NCBI GenBank assembly: GCA_025350765.1 | Contig: JANXXC010000019.1 | Span: 1 to 32,138 of the forward strand | Reading direction: 5' to 3' | Length of the DNA stretch: 32,138 nucleotides | DNA from: Holophagaceae bacterium | Lineage (GTDB): Bacteria; Acidobacteriota; Holophagae; Holophagales; Holophagaceae | Shown here: piece by piece, positions 7,639 through 15,176 of the stretch | Layout of the letters: each line of letters opens with the position of its first letter | Numbering within the stretch: position 1 is the first letter of the stretch | Notes under the pieces: generated by a model | Told to the model about the DNA's origin: nothing | Database searches by the model: none | Seen by the model: only the letters and a program-made list of their open reading frames with translations | Made by a program: the position numbers and the translations under genes

Positions 7639-9051
7639 GTGAGTGACGCTGAATCCCGATTCGCCCTTCTCCGGCAGGCCGCGAGCCCCGAGGCCGCCCA
7701 AGCCATTCAGGACCTCGTGCGCGAAGGCGCCGACGCCGATCTGTGCCGCATCAACGTCTATGATTTCGCCGCGCGGCACGGCCTGCGCGAGGATTGGACG
7801 GTGGATGCCTTCGTTCATGCCTCGCGCATCGGCCTTTTTGAGCTCTCTTGGAATCTGCTTTGCCCAGGCTGCGGCGGAGTGCTAGAAGCGGCGGCCAGCC
7901 TCAAGTCCGTGGACAAGGCGCACTACTATTGCGCCCTGTGCGCCGGGGGCTACGAGCCCACCCTGGACGAGATGGTCGAGGTGAGCTTCACCGTAAGTCC
8001 GGGCGTGCGAAAGATCGCCGGCCACGACCCCCACACCTTGCCCATGTGGGACTACTACCGCCAGATTTTCTGGAGCTCGGGCATCTTGTTCCCGGATGGC
8101 GCCGCGTACAAGGATCTGCTGGCCTCCCTTACCCTGGATGCGGACGAGATTCCCGCCTGGGGCAAGTGCATCCTCAACGTTCAGCTGCCCAAGGAATTCC
8201 TCATCGTGTTCGACGCCGTCACCCATTCGGCGATGTTCATCGATGTGAAAGGCGAGCCCACCCGGGAACGCCAGGATCTCACCGTGGTATTCAACGAGGT
8301 CAGCGTCCCCACGGGCACCCTTGAGCTGCGCCCAGGCCCGCTGCGCCTCACTCTGGAGAACCAGACGGACCATCGGGTGCTGCCGGGTATCTTTATCGCC
8401 AACGAGCGACTTCACGATCTGTTGGGCCATCGCCGCCGCTTCCTCACCGCCAAGGATCTGCTGACCACCCAGACCTTCCGCGACCTCTATCGCGCCGACA
8501 CGCTGGATATCAACCAGCGCATGAAGATCACGAGCCTAACCTTCCTCTTCACGGATCTCAAAGGCTCGACGGAACTCTATGAGCGGGTGGGCGATCTCGT
8601 GGCCTATGATCTTGTCCGGGCCCATTTCCGAGTGTTGAACGAAGTCGTGGCCGCGGAATCCGGCTCAGTGGTGAAGACCATCGGGGATGCGGTGATGGCG
8701 ACCTTTCCCACGCCCGAGCGGGGCCTGTCCGCGGCGCTGCGCATGCGCGAAGCCATGGGCCGGCTCAATGCCCCCGAGGATCGCGAGGACCTGATCTTGA
8801 AAATCGGCCTTCACGAAGGGCCCTGCCTGGCGGTGACATTGAACGAGCGGCTGGACTATTTCGGGCAGACTGTGAACATCGCCGCGCGGGTGCAGGGCCT
8901 CGCGATCTCCCAGGCGATCTTCACCACCGAGCCCGTGGTCTCCCATCCCTTAGTGGCAAGACTGCTCGATGCTCGCGGCCTCAAACCCACGCCCCATCGC
9001 GCTTCGCTCCGGGGCATCAAGGAAGAGCTCACGGTCTACGAGATTCCTTGA
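7639..9051 (+). CDS. Class III adenylate cyclase with N-terminal DUF5939-like zinc-ribbon region
   Basis: Predicted soluble cyclase making cAMP from ATP. The N-terminal ~290 residues carry a CPGC...CALC zinc ribbon (C75, C78, C98, C101) in a region like DUF5939, which accompanies cyclases of this type. The C-terminal catalytic domain runs from about 296 to 470. All key residues are visible: metal-binding D306 (FTDLKGS) and D350 (KTIGDAVM), purine-selecting K346 and D406 (LDYFG), and transition-state N413 and R417 (TVNIAAR). The K/D pair predicts adenylate rather than guanylate cyclase. No transmembrane segment is seen, so the N-terminal part is probably the sensor. The start is GTG without a Shine-Dalgarno. 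The gene stands alone between divergent rlu and the repeat-rich gap. Confidence 0.92.
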   Translation: MSDAESRFALLRQAASPEAAQAIQDLVREGADADLCRINVYDFAARHGLREDWTVDAFVHASRIGLFELSWNLLCPGCGGVLEAAASLKSVDKAHYYCALCAGGYEPTLDEMVEVSFTVSPGVRKIAGHDPHTLPMWDYYRQIFWSSGILFPDGAAYKDLLASLTLDADEIPAWGKCILNVQLPKEFLIVFDAVTHSAMFIDVKGEPTRERQDLTVVFNEVSVPTGTLELRPGPLRLTLENQTDHRVLPGIFIANERLHDLLGHRRRFLTAKDLLTTQTFRDLYRADTLDINQRMKITSLTFLFTDLKGSTELYERVGDLVAYDLVRAHFRVLNEVVAAESGSVVKTIGDAVMATFPTPERGLSAALRMREAMGRLNAPEDREDLILKIGLHEGPCLAVTLNERLDYFGQTVNIAARVQGLAISQAIFTTEPVVSHPLVARLLDARGLKPTPHRASLRGIKEELTVYEIP

Positions 9052-9069
9052 GAGGGGCGCATCCGGAAT

Positions 9070-9101
9070 GGGATTCACTCAAGAAGAAGTGTTTGAATCC
9101 C
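9070..9101 (+). repeat. Stem-loop after the cyclase gene
   Basis: GGGATTC (9070-9076) pairs with GAATCCC (9095-9101), and the stem continues inward as ACT/AGT after a small bulge. It begins 19 bases after the cyclase stop. No U-tract follows, so it may stabilise a 3' end or be a weak terminator. Confidence 0.4.
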
Positions 9102-9177
9102 CAACCTGATTCCCAAGGATTCTCATCTCATTTATCTCCAAATAAATTGGGCGTTTGAGATGAAGTCAGCAGAAAAA

Positions 9178-9261
9178 CACTACGCGGAAGGCGCGGAGAA
9201 GCGGAGGCTTGCGGAGACCCACTGCTTCCCTCTGATTTCCTCCGCTTCCCTCCGCGTGGTG
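9178..9261. repeat. Imperfect inverted repeat in a gene-free gap
   Basis: The gap 9052-9363 contains no gene. Bases 9178-9207 and 9239-9261 are imperfect inverted copies: both start CACyACGCGGA and end AAGCGGAGG when read toward the centre. The word GCGGAGAAGCGGAGG resembles material at 14838-14857, which suggests a dispersed intergenic repeat. An 11-base direct repeat, GTGTTTGAATC, also occurs at 9089-9099 and 9331-9341. Confidence 0.6.
9246..9261 (+). repeat. Direct repeat flanking the VOC-cupin gene, left copy
   Basis: TTCCCTCCGCGTGGTG here matches TTCCCTCTGCGTGATG at 10509-10524 at 14 of 16 positions, in the same orientation. The pair brackets the single gene between them. Confidence 0.5.
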
Positions 9262-9363
9262 CATTTTGATGAGGTTGGCCAGTCAGCTGAGTTTCATTTG
9301 TGATCAGGATTCCCTATTTTGGCGCTTGGGGTGTTTGAATCTCTAATCAACGGACTCCACACC

Positions 9364-10488
9364 ATGACCGACCCCACCGCCACGCCCATCGGCCCAATGA
9401 TCCGCGACGCGCAGATGGTGGTGCCTTGTCCCGACATAGCGGCATCGCTCGCGTTTTTCACTGAACGATTGGGTTTTCGAATCGAGCAGATTCATCCCGC
9501 CGATGCTCCGACGGTGGCGGTGATCTCTGGCTTCGGCGTTCACTTGCGGCTGCAAGCAATGTCGACTGAATCGGCGCTCGCGAGCCCCATGAGCTTGCGT
9601 CTGGCCTGCGACTTTGAACGCCTCCCGGCCGGCGTCGCGCGCGCTTTGAGGAGCCCCTGTGGCGTGCAAATCACATTGGCCGACGCCGATCCACCGCTGC
9701 TGGTGCCAGCAGGGACGCAGGAGTTTCTTGTCTGCCGCCATGATGACGCCAACGCGTGGGGCGTCGGACGCGCTGGGATGCAGTATCGGGATCTGATACC
9801 GGGTAGGCTGGGCGGCCGGTTCATCGCGTCGCACATCCGCATTCCGGACGGAGGCGTGGTGCCCGACTACGTGCACTACCACAAAGTTCGCTTCCAAATG
9901 ATCTTCTGCAAGGCTGGCTGGGTTCGGGTGGTGTTCGAAGATCAAGGTCCTTCATTTGTCTTGCAGGCCGGCGACTGCGTGCTGCAACCGCCGCAGATCC
10001 GCCATCGCGTGCTAGAGGCGTCGCCAGGCCTGGAGGTGATCGAACTGGGTTGCCCGGCGATCCACGAAACCTTCGCGGATCACCAGATGAGCTTGCCCAC
10101 GGCGCAAATCACCGCGGACCGTCGATTTTACGGGCAGCGATTCGTCCACCATGTCGCCGCGCAAGCGCCGTGGCGGCCGTGGCGTTTGGCGGGCCTCATG
10201 GCGCGTGACTCTGGCATCGCAGGTGCCACCGAGGATCTGGCTACGGTCAGGGTCGTGCGCGTGGATCCATCCCGTCCGGCGAACGCCAGCGCTTTGCAAC
10301 CTTCCTTGCGCCACAGCGGGGAGCTGTTGTTCCTGTTCGTCCTGCGTGGCCAATTGGCCCTGCACTCGCCCGAGTTCGGTGAGCACTGCCTTCGAGCCGA
10401 CGATGCCTGCGTCATTCCGGCAGATACCGATATCGCATTCGCGCCCAGCACCGACCTGGAGTTCCTCGAGGTGGCGCTCCCGGCGTAG
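9364..10488 (+). CDS. VOC (glyoxalase-fold) plus double-cupin fusion protein
   Basis: Predicted cytoplasmic protein of 374 residues joining a single N-terminal VOC module (about 12-115, PCPDIAASLAFFTERLGF) to two cupin domains. The first cupin has VHYHKVRFQ (H171, H173, Q178) and a later IRH (H214), so three histidines of the metal site are present while the usual glutamate is glutamine. The C-terminal cupin (about 290-370, HSGELLFLFVLRGQLAL) is degenerate. The function is unknown; such fusions are annotated only as cupin-domain proteins, possibly dioxygenase-like or sugar-binding. I chose the ATG at 9364, just before the VOC fold. An upstream TTG at 9319 is possible but adds non-conserved residues, and neither start has a good Shine-Dalgarno. 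Flanking direct repeats hint at acquisition. Confidence 0.82.
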   Translation: MTDPTATPIGPMIRDAQMVVPCPDIAASLAFFTERLGFRIEQIHPADAPTVAVISGFGVHLRLQAMSTESALASPMSLRLACDFERLPAGVARALRSPCGVQITLADADPPLLVPAGTQEFLVCRHDDANAWGVGRAGMQYRDLIPGRLGGRFIASHIRIPDGGVVPDYVHYHKVRFQMIFCKAGWVRVVFEDQGPSFVLQAGDCVLQPPQIRHRVLEASPGLEVIELGCPAIHETFADHQMSLPTAQITADRRFYGQRFVHHVAAQAPWRPWRLAGLMARDSGIAGATEDLATVRVVRVDPSRPANASALQPSLRHSGELLFLFVLRGQLALHSPEFGEHCLRADDACVIPADTDIAFAPSTDLEFLEVALPA

Positions 10489-10508
10489 GGTGCGTGGGTG
10501 TTGCCGCA

Positions 10509-10524
10509 TTCCCTCTGCGTGATG
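10509..10524 (+). repeat. Direct repeat flanking the VOC-cupin gene, right copy
   Basis: Second copy of the 16-base word described at 9246-9261, starting 20 bases after the VOC-cupin stop codon. Confidence 0.5.
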
Positions 10525-10536
10525 ATGCTTTTCTAT

Positions 10537-10573
10537 TGAGCGCCATGTTTAGGATCAGGGGAAATTGCGCTCA
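10537..10573. promoter_or_regulatory. Dyad upstream of the cysK promoter
   Basis: TGAGCGC (10537-10543) and GCGCTCA (10567-10573) form a perfect 7-base inverted repeat with a 23-base spacer, ending nine bases before the -35 box. It could be an operator, or a weak terminator hairpin for the gene upstream. Confidence 0.35.
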
Positions 10574-10582
10574 TTAAAATTC

Positions 10583-10610
10583 TTGACCAAAAAAGTAGGC
10601 TTTATATCCT
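10583..10610 (+). promoter_or_regulatory. cysK promoter, sigma-70 type
   Basis: TTGACC (10583-10588), a 16-base spacer and TATCCT (10605-10610) lie 24 bases before the cysK ATG. The local sequence is AT-rich against a GC-rich background, as expected for a vegetative promoter. Confidence 0.6.
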
Positions 10611-10634
10611 GGCTCTTTCCCCAAGGAGAATCCC

Positions 10635-11588
10635 ATGCCCCAGCGACCCAACCGCGTGGACCACGTTTACGATCTCGTGGGCTACACGCCCGTGGTGCGC
10701 CTGAACCGCGTCGTGCCCAAGGGATCGGCGACCGTATTCGTGAAGCTGGAAAGCGCTAATCCCGGTGGGAGCGTGAAAGATCGCATCGCCCTGAGCATGA
10801 TCTGCGATGCGGAAGCGCGCGGCGCCTTGAAACCCGGCATGAAGATTCTCGAAGCCACGTCTGGCAACACGGGCATCGGCCTAGCCTTCATCGCCGCGGC
10901 AAAAGGCTATTCCGTGCTGCTGGTGATGCCCGACACCATGACGCTTGAGCGCCGCGCGTTGCTGAAGGCTTACGGCGCGCAGGTTGTGCTGACGCCCGGC
11001 GCGGGCGGTATCAGGGCCGCCGTGGAAAAGGCCGAGGAAATCGCCGCGAGTGATGCGAATTATTTTCTGGTGCGGCAATTCGACAACCCCGCCAACCCCG
11101 ACGTTCACCGCCGCACGACGGCCCTTGAAATTCTGGAACAGGTGCCCGAGCTGGATGCCTTCGTGGCGGGTGTAGGCACCGGCGGCACCGTCACCGGCGT
11201 GGGCGAGGTATTGGCGAAAGAGAAGCCTGGCACCCTGGTGGTCGCGGTGGAGCCCGAGAGTTCTCCCCTGCTGACCAAGGGCACACCGGGCCCCAACAAG
11301 ATTCAAGGCATCGGCCCGAACTTCGTGCCGAGCATCCTCAATCGCGAAGCCTTCCATCGGGTGGAGGATGTGAGCTTTGAAGATGCAGTGGCCATGGCGC
11401 GTCGCTTGACTCGCGAAGAAGCCCTGTTTTCGGGCATCTCCACCGGCGCCATCGTCCATGCAGCCCTCAAGATCGCCGCGGAATTGGGCGAAGGGAAAAC
11501 CGTCGTCGCGATCCTCTGCGATACCGGGGAACGGTACCTAAGCCACCCCCTTTACGCAGAGATCGATGGGCCCGCGGAAGCGATCTAA
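10635..11588 (+). CDS. cysK: Cysteine synthase A (O-acetylserine sulfhydrylase)
   Basis: PLP enzyme that makes cysteine from O-acetylserine and sulfide in the cytoplasm. GGSVKDR holds the PLP lysine K48, TSGNTG (75-80) is the substrate loop, and GTGGTVTG binds the cofactor phosphate. The 317-residue length is typical of CysK. The start is certain: AAGGAG is followed by ATG at suitable spacing. A sigma-70 promoter precedes it and a hairpin terminator follows 19 bases after the stop, so it is a single-gene unit. CysE and sulfate-reduction genes are not in the window. CysM or cystathionine beta-synthase-like activity cannot be fully excluded, but the size and motifs favour CysK. Confidence 0.95.
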   Translation: MPQRPNRVDHVYDLVGYTPVVRLNRVVPKGSATVFVKLESANPGGSVKDRIALSMICDAEARGALKPGMKILEATSGNTGIGLAFIAAAKGYSVLLVMPDTMTLERRALLKAYGAQVVLTPGAGGIRAAVEKAEEIAASDANYFLVRQFDNPANPDVHRRTTALEILEQVPELDAFVAGVGTGGTVTGVGEVLAKEKPGTLVVAVEPESSPLLTKGTPGPNKIQGIGPNFVPSILNREAFHRVEDVSFEDAVAMARRLTREEALFSGISTGAIVHAALKIAAELGEGKTVVAILCDTGERYLSHPLYAEIDGPAEAI

Positions 11589-11607
11589 TTTCATCAAATT
11601 CAAGGGG

Positions 11608-11637
11608 AAAAGGCGCAGCTACGGCGTCGCCTTTTTC
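11608..11637 (+). terminator. Rho-independent terminator of cysK
   Basis: AAAAGGCG (11608-11615) pairs with CGCCTTTT (11628-11635), and T continues to 11636. The right side overlaps the last codons of the convergent Asp-box gene ending at 11619. Confidence 0.8.
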
Positions 11638-14594
11638 AGGTCATCCCACCGCTTGAGTAATTCGGTGAGTTTTTGCTGCGCGGCCGCTTCGGCGGCCACC
11701 AGCTGATCCGTAGGCTTGGCATCAGCGCTTTGGAGAACACCGAGCAAGTGAGTGAATTCCCCATGGAGCTTCGTGAGCTCTGATTCGAGGGTCTTGAGCT
11801 TTAGATCAGGCGGGGTCTTGGATGGCGTTCGGAGTTCATGGAGAATCCCAAAAGTTCTGGCCATGCCTTCGGCGCACCGCTGGGAGAGCTCCGCTTGCCG
11901 CCTCAGATCCATCTCTGAAATTTTCGCCCGGGGATCCAACCGGACGTTGAAAGACCGGATGAATTCTTGCCCATTCGTTTTGAACTTTGCGGTGTAGATG
12001 CCCGGCAAAACCCAAGGCCCGCGCGGTTCCAGCGGGGTGTCATGGGAAATCGCGGAGATGGGCGGCTCATGGTCCAGCGAAGCAGGAGGCGCGTAATGAA
12101 GATCCCACAGGAAACGATGCTGTCCGGCCTTCGCGGAGAGCAGACGAGACTCTCTCATCCAATGGAGCGGGACATTCAATTCCTTTTCGGGAAGGGGGTC
12201 CATCGCATCCTCGCTGCTGAAAAGCCGCACCCGCGCACCCTTCGTATCCAGGATTTCGAACGAGGTGGCCTTTGCATCTTCCTTCAGCCAGTAGTCCATC
12301 ACCGCCCCATCCGGCGGGTTCTGACCCACGGGTTCTTCCGGGGGCAGGGGCGTGTCGGTGTTCAGATTCCAGCGCACCCGGGTGGCGATCTGGGGCTTGA
12401 AGAAGAAGGCCCCGGCCGTCGCTACCGCGGGGGTGAATTGCCGCAGCGGCGTGACGTTGTCGAGGATCCAAAAGGAGCGCCCGTGCGTTCCCACCACGAT
12501 GTCATCGCCATGGATCACGAGATCCCGGATGGAAGTGGCGGGCATATTTTGACGCAGGCTCTGCCAGTGATCGCCGTCATCGAAGCTCACGAAGACCGCC
12601 TGTTCAGTGCCCGCGAAGAGCAAGCCCTTGCGCTCGGGATCTTCGCGCACGGTGTTGATGATGGTGCCGCTCGGGAGGCCCTCCGTAACGTGCTGCCAAC
12701 TCTTGCCGCCATCCCGCGTGCGGTAGACGTGGGGCCGCAGATCATCCAGGCGCAGGGTATTCACCGCGGCGTAGCAGGTCTGTTCGTCGAAATGCGAGGC
12801 TTCCAATTGCGCGATCTTGCTCCAAGGCGCGAGGCCCGTGGGCGTGATGTTCTGCCAGGTTTTCCCGCCGTCTAAGGTGCGATGGATGAGCCCGTCATCC
12901 GTGCCAGCCCAGAGATGGTTGATGTCTTTGTGCGATGGCGCCAGAGAATAAATCACTCCTCGCCGCTGGATTTTTGCGGCCTCGCTGGAAGCGTAGACGC
13001 CCACACTGGGCGGCGTCGGCAGGTCCGTGCGCGAGAGATCCGGGCTGATGGTTTCCCAGCCCTGGCCGCCATTGGTCGTTTTGAACAGCACGTTGCCCGC
13101 GAGGTAGAGCGTGTGCTTATCCACGGGCGAAAAAAGAATCGGCGTGGTGCGGAGATAGCGGGATTTCGCCTTCATTGGATCCGGCGAAATGTCCTGGGTC
13201 TGGCCCGTTCGGAAATCGAAGCGGGAAGCCTTGCCGGCGCCTACGCCGTAAATGATGTTGGGATCTGAAGGGTCCGGTGCCACGTAGCCGTACTCTTCGA
13301 CGCCCACGGGTTGCCAGTCCCGGAAGGAAATCGCGCCGTGATTTCCGCGGCTGAGGATGCCAACGGAGCCGCTTTCCTGTTGCCCTCCATAGACGCGGTA
13401 CGGAAATTGGTTGTCCGTGATGACGTGATAGAACTGTGCCGTGGGTTGGTTGTACCAGCTGCTCCACGTGGCACCGCCGTTGACGCTGAGGGTCGCGCCT
13501 TGATCGCAGCCCAGCAGGATGATCTGCGGATTGGTCGGGTTGATCCAGATGGTGTGATAGTCATCGCCGCCGGGCGCGCCCTTGATGGCGGTCCAGCTCT
13601 TGCCGCCATCCCTCGATCGATAGGTACTGGTGTTGGCGGCGTAGACGAGATCGCGATCTTTTGGGTCCACGCGGATTTCCGCGAAGTCGTCCCCGCGGCC
13701 ATGGATTCGCGTTTCATCGTTCACGCGGATCCAGGATTCGCCGGCATTCTCACTGCGGTAGGTGCCCGCGCCTTCCTTGGCATCCACCTGGGCGTACATT
13801 CGCTTGGGATCGCTCGGGGCGATGGCGAAACCGATGCGACCAAGACCTTGCGTAAACGTTGGCAGGCCCTTGTTCAGCGAGTGCCAGGTGGCGCCGCCGT
13901 CCTCGGATTTGAAGAGCCCGTTACCGGGGCCCTTGAAAGCGCCGTTCTCCCACGGCGCCTGGCGCGCCGCCCACAGATCCGCGAAAATAATCTGCGGATT
14001 GGTGGGATCGAAGGCCAGGGATTCGGCGCCGGTGTTTTCATCCGTATAAAGCACCTTGTCGAAGGTCTTGCCGCCATCCAAAGAGCGGAAGACGCCGCGC
14101 TCCGCGTTGGGCCCGTAGGGATGGCCCACCACCGCCACGAAGAGACGATCAGGATTGTTTGGATCCACGATGATGCTCCCGATCTGCTGGCCGTCCCGAA
14201 GGCCGAGATGCACCCAGGTCTTGCCGCCGTCCATGGATTTATAGATGCCATCGCCAGTACTCAGGTCCGGGCGCTGCAAGCCCTCGCCGCTTCCCACATA
14301 GATCACGTCGGGATTGGATGGGGCAATGGCGAGCGCGCCGATGGAGCCCGTGGGCTGGTCGTCAAAAATGGGTTTCCAGGTGCGGCCATAATCGTCGCTC
14401 TTCCAAAGGCCGCCGTGGTTGGGCGCCATGAAGAAGACGTTGGGCTGCTGAGGGATGCCCGCCACCGCCACGGTGCGCCCGCCCCGGAAGGGCCCGATGC
14501 AACGCCATTTTAGGTCCGCCATCATGGCCGGGGCGTAGGTCTGCGCGTTAGCGGTGAAGACGATTCCGGCGGCGAGAAGGAAGATCAGTCGCAT
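11619..14594 (-). CDS. Large secreted Asp-box (BNR/sortilin-like) beta-propeller protein
   Basis: Exported protein of 991 residues from the chosen start. The signal peptide is MRLIFLLAAGIVFTANA. I count about eleven Asp-box motifs of the S-x-D-x-G-x-T-W type, such as SDDYGRTW, SMDGGKTW, SEDGGATW, SRDGGKSW, TLDGGKTW and TRDGGKSW, which mark the strand turns of one or two beta-propellers. The propeller part covers roughly residues 30-720. The C-terminal ~250 residues hold a beta-domain and a final helical, charged stretch. Proteins of this type are often called VPS10/sortilin-like or glycosyl hydrolase. No enzymatic site is evident, so a binding or scaffold role is equally likely. The ATG at 14594 has AGGAG seven bases upstream; the in-frame start at 14630 lacks one. 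Confidence 0.9.
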   Translation of the reverse strand: MRLIFLLAAGIVFTANAQTYAPAMMADLKWRCIGPFRGGRTVAVAGIPQQPNVFFMAPNHGGLWKSDDYGRTWKPIFDDQPTGSIGALAIAPSNPDVIYVGSGEGLQRPDLSTGDGIYKSMDGGKTWVHLGLRDGQQIGSIIVDPNNPDRLFVAVVGHPYGPNAERGVFRSLDGGKTFDKVLYTDENTGAESLAFDPTNPQIIFADLWAARQAPWENGAFKGPGNGLFKSEDGGATWHSLNKGLPTFTQGLGRIGFAIAPSDPKRMYAQVDAKEGAGTYRSENAGESWIRVNDETRIHGRGDDFAEIRVDPKDRDLVYAANTSTYRSRDGGKSWTAIKGAPGGDDYHTIWINPTNPQIILLGCDQGATLSVNGGATWSSWYNQPTAQFYHVITDNQFPYRVYGGQQESGSVGILSRGNHGAISFRDWQPVGVEEYGYVAPDPSDPNIIYGVGAGKASRFDFRTGQTQDISPDPMKAKSRYLRTTPILFSPVDKHTLYLAGNVLFKTTNGGQGWETISPDLSRTDLPTPPSVGVYASSEAAKIQRRGVIYSLAPSHKDINHLWAGTDDGLIHRTLDGGKTWQNITPTGLAPWSKIAQLEASHFDEQTCYAAVNTLRLDDLRPHVYRTRDGGKSWQHVTEGLPSGTIINTVREDPERKGLLFAGTEQAVFVSFDDGDHWQSLRQNMPATSIRDLVIHGDDIVVGTHGRSFWILDNVTPLRQFTPAVATAGAFFFKPQIATRVRWNLNTDTPLPPEEPVGQNPPDGAVMDYWLKEDAKATSFEILDTKGARVRLFSSEDAMDPLPEKELNVPLHWMRESRLLSAKAGQHRFLWDLHYAPPASLDHEPPISAISHDTPLEPRGPWVLPGIYTAKFKTNGQEFIRSFNVRLDPRAKISEMDLRRQAELSQRCAEGMARTFGILHELRTPSKTPPDLKLKTLESELTKLHGEFTHLLGVLQSADAKPTDQLVAAEAAAQQKLTELLKRWDDLKKATP

Positions 14595-14606
14595 AGTGAA
14601 ACTCCT

Positions 14607-15133
14607 AAAAAGACTGGACACAGAAGGCACAGAAGGAGAGGGGAAAACACAGAGACTGAATCGCGGTTTTCTTCTGGATTACCGTCCCACCTTAGCCCAG
14701 TTATCAACTCCATCGACAAGGAATGCGGAGAATGGAATAGCCACGGATTACACGGATCTGTTTGCCAAAAATTTTCCTAACTGTCGGCATCTCTCGACCA
14801 AATCCCTCGCGCCACCAAACTGCTGGGACGAGGAGATCGCGGAGAAAAGCGCGGAGAACACGAAGAGAGTCGTGCAGTGCAGCGCGGGGGTCGCCCGCAT
14901 ATGCGGGCACAGGCGCGACGCGCCTGAGGATGTGGGCGCGACCGCCGACTCGCCCTCAAAAGCGATCGAGGTCGCGCCCACATCCAAATGACCCCCGCTG
15001 GATGCGGCGCTGAACCTGCATTTCCGTGGTTTTATGTGAGATTTCTCTGCTTTCTGTGTCCGACTTTTTTATGCTGCGTGATGCCGAAAATCAGAATTTT
15101 TTTTATCCGTGGAAATCCGCGCAATCCGTGGCC
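14607..15133. repeat. Gene-free mosaic of inverted and dispersed repeats
   Basis: The 582-base gap between the Asp-box gene and smpB has no credible gene. Near-terminal inverted copies lie at 14607-14640 and 15044-15070, sharing GGACACAGAA next to an A/T-run. CCACGGATTACACGGAT at 14742-14758 has inverted relatives at 15105-15131. GCGGAGAAAAGCGCGGAGAA at 14838-14857 resembles the repeat at 9181-9207. The core, 14884-14998, is a separate hairpin cluster. This looks like several short intergenic repeat types packed together, possibly MITE-like. No transposase or clear target-site duplication is seen. Confidence 0.65.
14884..14998. repeat. Multi-hairpin palindromic core
   Basis: Outer arms GCGGGGGTC (14884-14892) and GACCCCCGC (14990-14998) enclose three further dyads. 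They are a perfect 16-base palindrome at 14893-14908 (GCCCGCATATGCGGGC), AGGCGCG-A-CGCGCCT at 14911-14925, and perfect 16-base arms at 14928-14943 and 14970-14985 around a 26-base loop. Nothing in it codes for a recognisable protein. Confidence 0.85.
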
Positions 15134-15164
15134 CAGGTTTTTCGGCGTCATCCGCGACCACCGT

Positions 15165-15170
15165 TACACT
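15165..15170 (+). promoter_or_regulatory. Possible -10 element of smpB (leaderless type)
   Basis: TACACT lies six bases before the smpB ATG at 15177, and no Shine-Dalgarno is present. The -35 region (TTCGGC at 15141-15146, spacer 18) is weak. Confidence 0.45.
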
Positions 15171-15176
15171 AGAGTT

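Noticed and set aside
9131-9175. AT-rich CATCTCA...TGAGATG pair in the gap after the cyclase
   Set aside because: Short arms with a long loop and no T-run; not enough to call a terminator or operator.
11967-14513. Two long plus frames opposite the Asp-box gene
   Set aside because: No motifs and no ribosome site; the minus frame carries repeated Asp-boxes and a signal peptide.
14554-14991. Open frame crossing the repeat mosaic
   Set aside because: Its translation is made of repeat sequence with no protein-like pattern and no ribosome site.
14988-15176. Upstream extension of smpB by 63 codons
   Set aside because: The extension translates repeat DNA; SmpB proteins begin at the equivalent of the ATG at 15177.
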